The notes under the pieces are model-generated. The model ran no database searches. It had not been told where the DNA came from and saw nothing but the letters and a program-made list of their open reading frames with translations. A program made the position numbers and the translations under genes. Shown here one piece after another: positions 61,062 to 64,000 of a stretch of 64,000 nucleotides of DNA. Within the stretch, counting starts at the first letter, position 1. The number at the start of each line of letters is the position of its first letter. Source of the DNA: Acidobacterium sp. (lineage in GTDB: Bacteria; Acidobacteriota; Vicinamibacteria; Vicinamibacterales; UBA2999); assembly GCA_002737365.1 (NCBI GenBank), contig NSIL01000010.1, positions 1 to 64,000 on the forward strand, read 5' to 3'.

Positions 61062-61925
61062 TCAGTCCGCCGGTGGCTTCGCCCGCGCCATCGAGTCGAG
61101 CCGCTGCCTGGCCAGTCGTGACAGGTCCGAGTCCGGGAACAATTTGATCAACGTCTCGTACGCTTCGCGGGCGCGGTCAGGCTGCTTGGTCGCCGCCAGC
61201 GCCAGGCCCATCTTGTAGTAGGCATCCGGCACGCGGTCGCCCTTCGGGTAGCTGGTGACCACGCGATTATAAGCGTCGATCGCCTCAGTGAATTTGCCAT
61301 CCGAGTAATAACAATCACCGATGTACCACTGCGCGTCGTCGGCATTATCGGTGCGGGCAAAGCTCTTGAGATAGGTGTTGAACCCATCGATGCACAGCGT
61401 CCACTGGCCGGCGGTGAAATCGGCCAGCGCGGTGCTGAACAATCGCTGGGGCGACATCCCCGGTGACATCGTCACGGGCGGCGCCGGTGTCAGGGCAGCC
61501 TGCACGTCGCTCGGTGACGCATTCGGATCCACCGGCACCGCTGGGGCTGCGGACATCTCGGGAATCGCGAGGCGCAACGCCTCGACTTCCTGCGACAGAC
61601 TGGTGATGCGCACGTTGCTCTCGTCGATGCGTTCACGGACGATCCGCAGATCTGAGCCAAACTGATCGACGGCCAGCTTCTGATCGGCAAACGACTTGCG
61701 GGTGGCGCCGGCCTGGTCGTCGACGCGAGTTGAAATTGCCTTCAGCTGCGCGCTAATGGCGTCGAGCGCGGCTTGCAGTTGCTGCTGCATCTGCTGGGTC
61801 TGTTCCTGCAGCATGCGGATGTCGGCCATCATTTGCATTTCGCGGCGTGACTGCGCCGCCGCCGGGGCGGCCAACAGCACCGCCGCCGTCAGCACCAGAA
61901 GAGTCGCCGGCAGCCGTCGAGTCAT
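61062..61925 (-). CDS. cpoB: Cell division coordinator CpoB-like (YbgF) protein
   Basis: The 287-residue protein has a signal peptide (ATLLVLTAAVLLAAPAAAQ), a coiled coil (about 25-125) that forms trimers, a Pro/Ala-rich linker, and C-terminal TPR repeats (DAQWYIGDCYYSDGKFTEAIDAYNRVVTSYPKGDRV). CpoB links Tol-Pal constriction to peptidoglycan synthesis. It is the last gene of tolB-pal-cpoB, 10 bp after pal. The trailing gap to ssb (73 bp) has no clear terminator. Confidence 0.9.
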   Translation of the reverse strand: MTRRLPATLLVLTAAVLLAAPAAAQSRREMQMMADIRMLQEQTQQMQQQLQAALDAISAQLKAISTRVDDQAGATRKSFADQKLAVDQFGSDLRIVRERIDESNVRITSLSQEVEALRLAIPEMSAAPAVPVDPNASPSDVQAALTPAPPVTMSPGMSPQRLFSTALADFTAGQWTLCIDGFNTYLKSFARTDNADDAQWYIGDCYYSDGKFTEAIDAYNRVVTSYPKGDRVPDAYYKMGLALAATKQPDRAREAYETLIKLFPDSDLSRLARQRLDSMARAKPPAD

Positions 61926-61935
61926 GCGACCTATC

Positions 61936-62514
61936 TTACTTTGCTGTGATCACGAAATGCGCCCGCCGGTTCTTATCCCAGGCGGCATTGTCGTGGCCGG
62001 CAGCGAACGGAAATTCCTTGCCGTAGCTGACGATCTTGACCTTGTCGGCCGGGATGCCAAGCGAGACCATATAGGTCCGCGCGGCCAGCGCGCGGCGTTC
62101 GCCCAAGGCCAGGTTGTACTCGGCCGTGCCGCGCTCGTCGCAGTGGCCTTCAATCGTGACCTGCCACGCGGAGTACTTCTTCATCACGGCCGCGTTGGCC
62201 TGCAGCACGACCTGGCCGGCGACGCTGACCTCGGAGCTGTCGAGCTCGAAGAACAGCGGCTGCAACGGCGAGTCGCGGTTCAGATCGTCCAGCGACTTCG
62301 AGCCAATGGTGTCTTCGACCGGCATCGGCGGCATCGGCACCGGGACGGGTTCGGACACCGGCGTCGGCGGCGGGGGAGGCGCCGGAGGTGCGGTCATCGC
62401 CGCCGGGGGCGGCGGCATGGGCCGCGCGACTGGCGGCGCCTTCTTCGAACACGCGCCCACCACCACTGAAAGCAGAACCACCATCACCATCAACGCATGT
62501 GCTCGTCTGTTCAT
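61936..62514 (-). CDS. pal: Peptidoglycan-associated lipoprotein Pal
   Basis: Pal anchors the outer membrane to peptidoglycan. The signal sequence ends in the lipobox VVGAC; a long Pro-rich linker (PPPPAAMTAPPAPPPPP) follows, then the OmpA-like domain with VTIEGHCDERGTAEYNLALGERRA, the peptidoglycan-binding motif. I start at ATG 62514; four residues upstream in the ORF are not needed. It lies between tolB and cpoB. Confidence 0.95.
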   Translation of the reverse strand: MNRRAHALMVMVVLLSVVVGACSKKAPPVARPMPPPPAAMTAPPAPPPPPTPVSEPVPVPMPPMPVEDTIGSKSLDDLNRDSPLQPLFFELDSSEVSVAGQVVLQANAAVMKKYSAWQVTIEGHCDERGTAEYNLALGERRALAARTYMVSLGIPADKVKIVSYGKEFPFAAGHDNAAWDKNRRAHFVITAK

Positions 62515-62580
62515 ATCTGACCTCAACTCAATCCCTGTCGCACTTGTGCGGGTCGTGGCACCGTAGGCACCCTAATCTTT

Positions 62581-63975
62581 CTACTGTGACCAATTCGGCG
62601 TCGTGTTGTTGCCATCCTTGGTGAGCTGTCGCAAGTTACGGCCGTCTCGGTCGACGGTGAAGATCTGGCTGCGGCCGGCGCGCGTCGACATGAAGGCCAG
62701 GTGGCGACCGTTGGGCGCCCACGCCGGGCTCTCGTTGCTGCCTTCGCCAAACGTGATCTGCCGGGTCTCGCCAGAGGCAATCCCCAGGATCTTGATGTCG
62801 AATCCGGGGCCCGTGCGCGCGGTGAAGGCGATTTCGTTGTACGGCGCCGGCGACCAGGTGGCGCGATCGGCATACGACTCGAACGAAATCTGCCGCAGAC
62901 CGGTGCCATCGACATTGATCACGAAAATCTGCGGCTGGCCGCGCCGTTCCGACGTGAACGCGATCTGCGTGCCGGTCGGCGACCAGGTCGGCGTCGAATC
63001 GATCGCCGGGCTGTTGGTGAGCCGGACCAGGTTCGAGCCGTCGCGATTAATCACATAAATCTCAGAGTTGCCATCCCGGCTCGAGGTGAAGGCGAGCCGC
63101 GAGCCGTCAGGCGAGAACGCCGGCAGCCAGTTCTGGCCCACGCCCCTGGTCGGCGACTCCATCGTCCCGGCGAAGATGTTCGAGATTAGCAGGTCGGGCG
63201 CACCCGATCGGTACGACGTGTAGGCGATCGACCGGCCATCGGGTGACCAACTGGGCGTCAGGTTCATGGTGCGGTTGATCGTGATCCGGCGCGGATTGGC
63301 GCCGTCATAGTCGGCGATGAACACTTCCTTGACGTCGCGCTTCTCAACCGTCGCCAGCACCGCTTCGCGATTGCGGTCGGAAATAAACGTCAGCTTGGTC
63401 TTGGCAACGCCGCGCAGCTGCCGCTGCGAGTCGTGCAGTTCGTCGGACATGGTGTGCGCGTAGACGCGGGGATTGGCGCCCGAGCCCGTGTACTCGCGGC
63501 CGTACGCCGACTGCCGCGCGCGGACGTTATACAGGCGCATCTCGACCCGCACACCAGTCGGCGTCTTTTGCACCGTGCCAATCAGCACCCCGTCGGCGCC
63601 CAGTTCGCGCCAGCGATCGAACGGTACGGCATCGATCGAGCCGGCCACTGGAATCGACTTGTAGGTGTCCCGCGGGATCAATGCGAACTCCCGCTCGAAG
63701 TCGAGGTCGGCATAGAGCACCTCGCTGATGACGCGGGCCGCGTCCTGCGTTTCGCGATCGGGCGACAGCGCCAACAAATCGGGAACCGCCAGGCGCGGCG
63801 GCGAGCCGGGTTCGCCAGTCAGGCGCAGTTCAACGCTGGTCGGCTGCGATGGCGTTGCGGCTTGCTGCTTGCCCGCCGTAGCCGTTGCGGAGGTGGGCTG
63901 GGCCGTCAGCACCGCGGAGGCTGCCAGCACCGCCACACCCAGGAGCTTTGTCGCAATGGATTTCGTCATACTCAC
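62581..63975 (-). CDS. tolB: Tol-Pal system protein TolB
   Basis: TolB is the periplasmic six-bladed propeller of the Tol-Pal system. After a signal peptide (GVAVLAASAVLTAQ) come the N-terminal domain (about 35-190) and the WD40-like DPP repeats: RITINRTMNLTPSWSPDGRSIAYTS, LVRLTNSPAIDSTPTWSPTG and ending in NTTPNWSQ. The length of 464 aa is normal. tolA/tolR/tolQ would be expected just beyond the right edge. RBS and start at 63975 are acceptable. Confidence 0.94.
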   Translation of the reverse strand: MSMTKSIATKLLGVAVLAASAVLTAQPTSATATAGKQQAATPSQPTSVELRLTGEPGSPPRLAVPDLLALSPDRETQDAARVISEVLYADLDFEREFALIPRDTYKSIPVAGSIDAVPFDRWRELGADGVLIGTVQKTPTGVRVEMRLYNVRARQSAYGREYTGSGANPRVYAHTMSDELHDSQRQLRGVAKTKLTFISDRNREAVLATVEKRDVKEVFIADYDGANPRRITINRTMNLTPSWSPDGRSIAYTSYRSGAPDLLISNIFAGTMESPTRGVGQNWLPAFSPDGSRLAFTSSRDGNSEIYVINRDGSNLVRLTNSPAIDSTPTWSPTGTQIAFTSERRGQPQIFVINVDGTGLRQISFESYADRATWSPAPYNEIAFTARTGPGFDIKILGIASGETRQITFGEGSNESPAWAPNGRHLAFMSTRAGRSQIFTVDRDGRNLRQLTKDGNNTTPNWSQ

Positions 63976-64000
63976 GTTCTCTGCTCTTTACCGAACGTAC

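Overview
The window is a GC-rich bacterial chromosome segment from a Gram-negative (diderm) organism. It carries an LPS-export block (a fused LptC/LptA protein, then lptB), tolB-pal-cpoB, Lol-type lipoprotein signals and sigma-54. The accessory genes (exported sulfatase, ThuA protein, PQQ dehydrogenase, heme/copper oxidoreductase, WYL regulator), the regulatory PTS and the many short palindromic repeats suggest Acidobacteriota, probably class Vicinamibacteria. That placement is inference from gene content; no rRNA is present. I see no integrated phage, insertion sequence or CRISPR array.

Layout. 1-2.2 kb (minus): an ECF sigma factor with a zinc-finger anti-sigma, then cbpA and the start of clpB, a proteostasis cluster. 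2.2-12.6 kb: mixed genes (serine hydrolase, cyclase-family protein, VKOR-thioredoxin fusion, WYL regulator, truA/ridA divergent pair, nfeD-stomatin pair, surE, an exported propeller protein, a ThuA protein). 12.75 kb: tRNA-Pro(CGG) with a strong hairpin. 12.9-18.4 kb (minus): three genes with 4-nt overlaps for a heme/copper oxidoreductase, a PQQ dehydrogenase and a sulfatase fused to a degenerate metallo-beta-lactamase-like domain. 19.3-25 kb: an AbrB/PIN toxin-antitoxin pair, a YbhN-type membrane protein, then two unrelated potassium importers (Kup and a KimA-like protein) facing each other. 25-33.9 kb: acyP, apt, tRNA-Arg(CCT), a YfgM-like TPR protein, an ABC substrate-binding lipoprotein, mutS, tsaB-rimI, psd-pssA. 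33.9-42 kb: a 1317-residue multi-sensor histidine kinase, a membrane protein and an aminotransferase, a DUF4258-like/DUF2283 pair and a lipoprotein propeller. 43.5-60.5 kb: one long co-directional block: guaA, dnaE, accA, recJ, lptCA, lptB, rpoN, hprK, rapZ, EIIA-Man, HPr, EI, cupin. 60.5-64 kb (minus): tolB, pal, cpoB and, apart from them, ssb.

How the genes work together. The lptCA-lptB-rpoN-hprK-rapZ-PTS run joins envelope export to nitrogen/carbon regulation. HPr keeps both His15 and Ser46, so it can be phosphorylated by EI and by HprK, but no sugar-specific IIB or IIC is present, which points to a regulatory phosphorelay. The usual hpf gene between rpoN and hprK is absent. psd and pssA make phosphatidylethanolamine; tolB-pal-cpoB serve outer-membrane constriction.

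The most unusual signal is the set of short palindromes with changing but self-complementary arms around CTNNAG-like cores. They lie at stop codons (apt; a different, larger hairpin at ridA), in spacers, in frame inside truA, and at the start of the PQQ dehydrogenase gene where they encode its N-terminus. Other points are several genes with a -10-like hexamer only 5-8 nt before the start codon (likely leaderless mRNAs), an 18-bp tandem repeat with possible TTG starts whose inverted copy closes the same gene, and a 54-residue exported peptide translationally coupled to kup.
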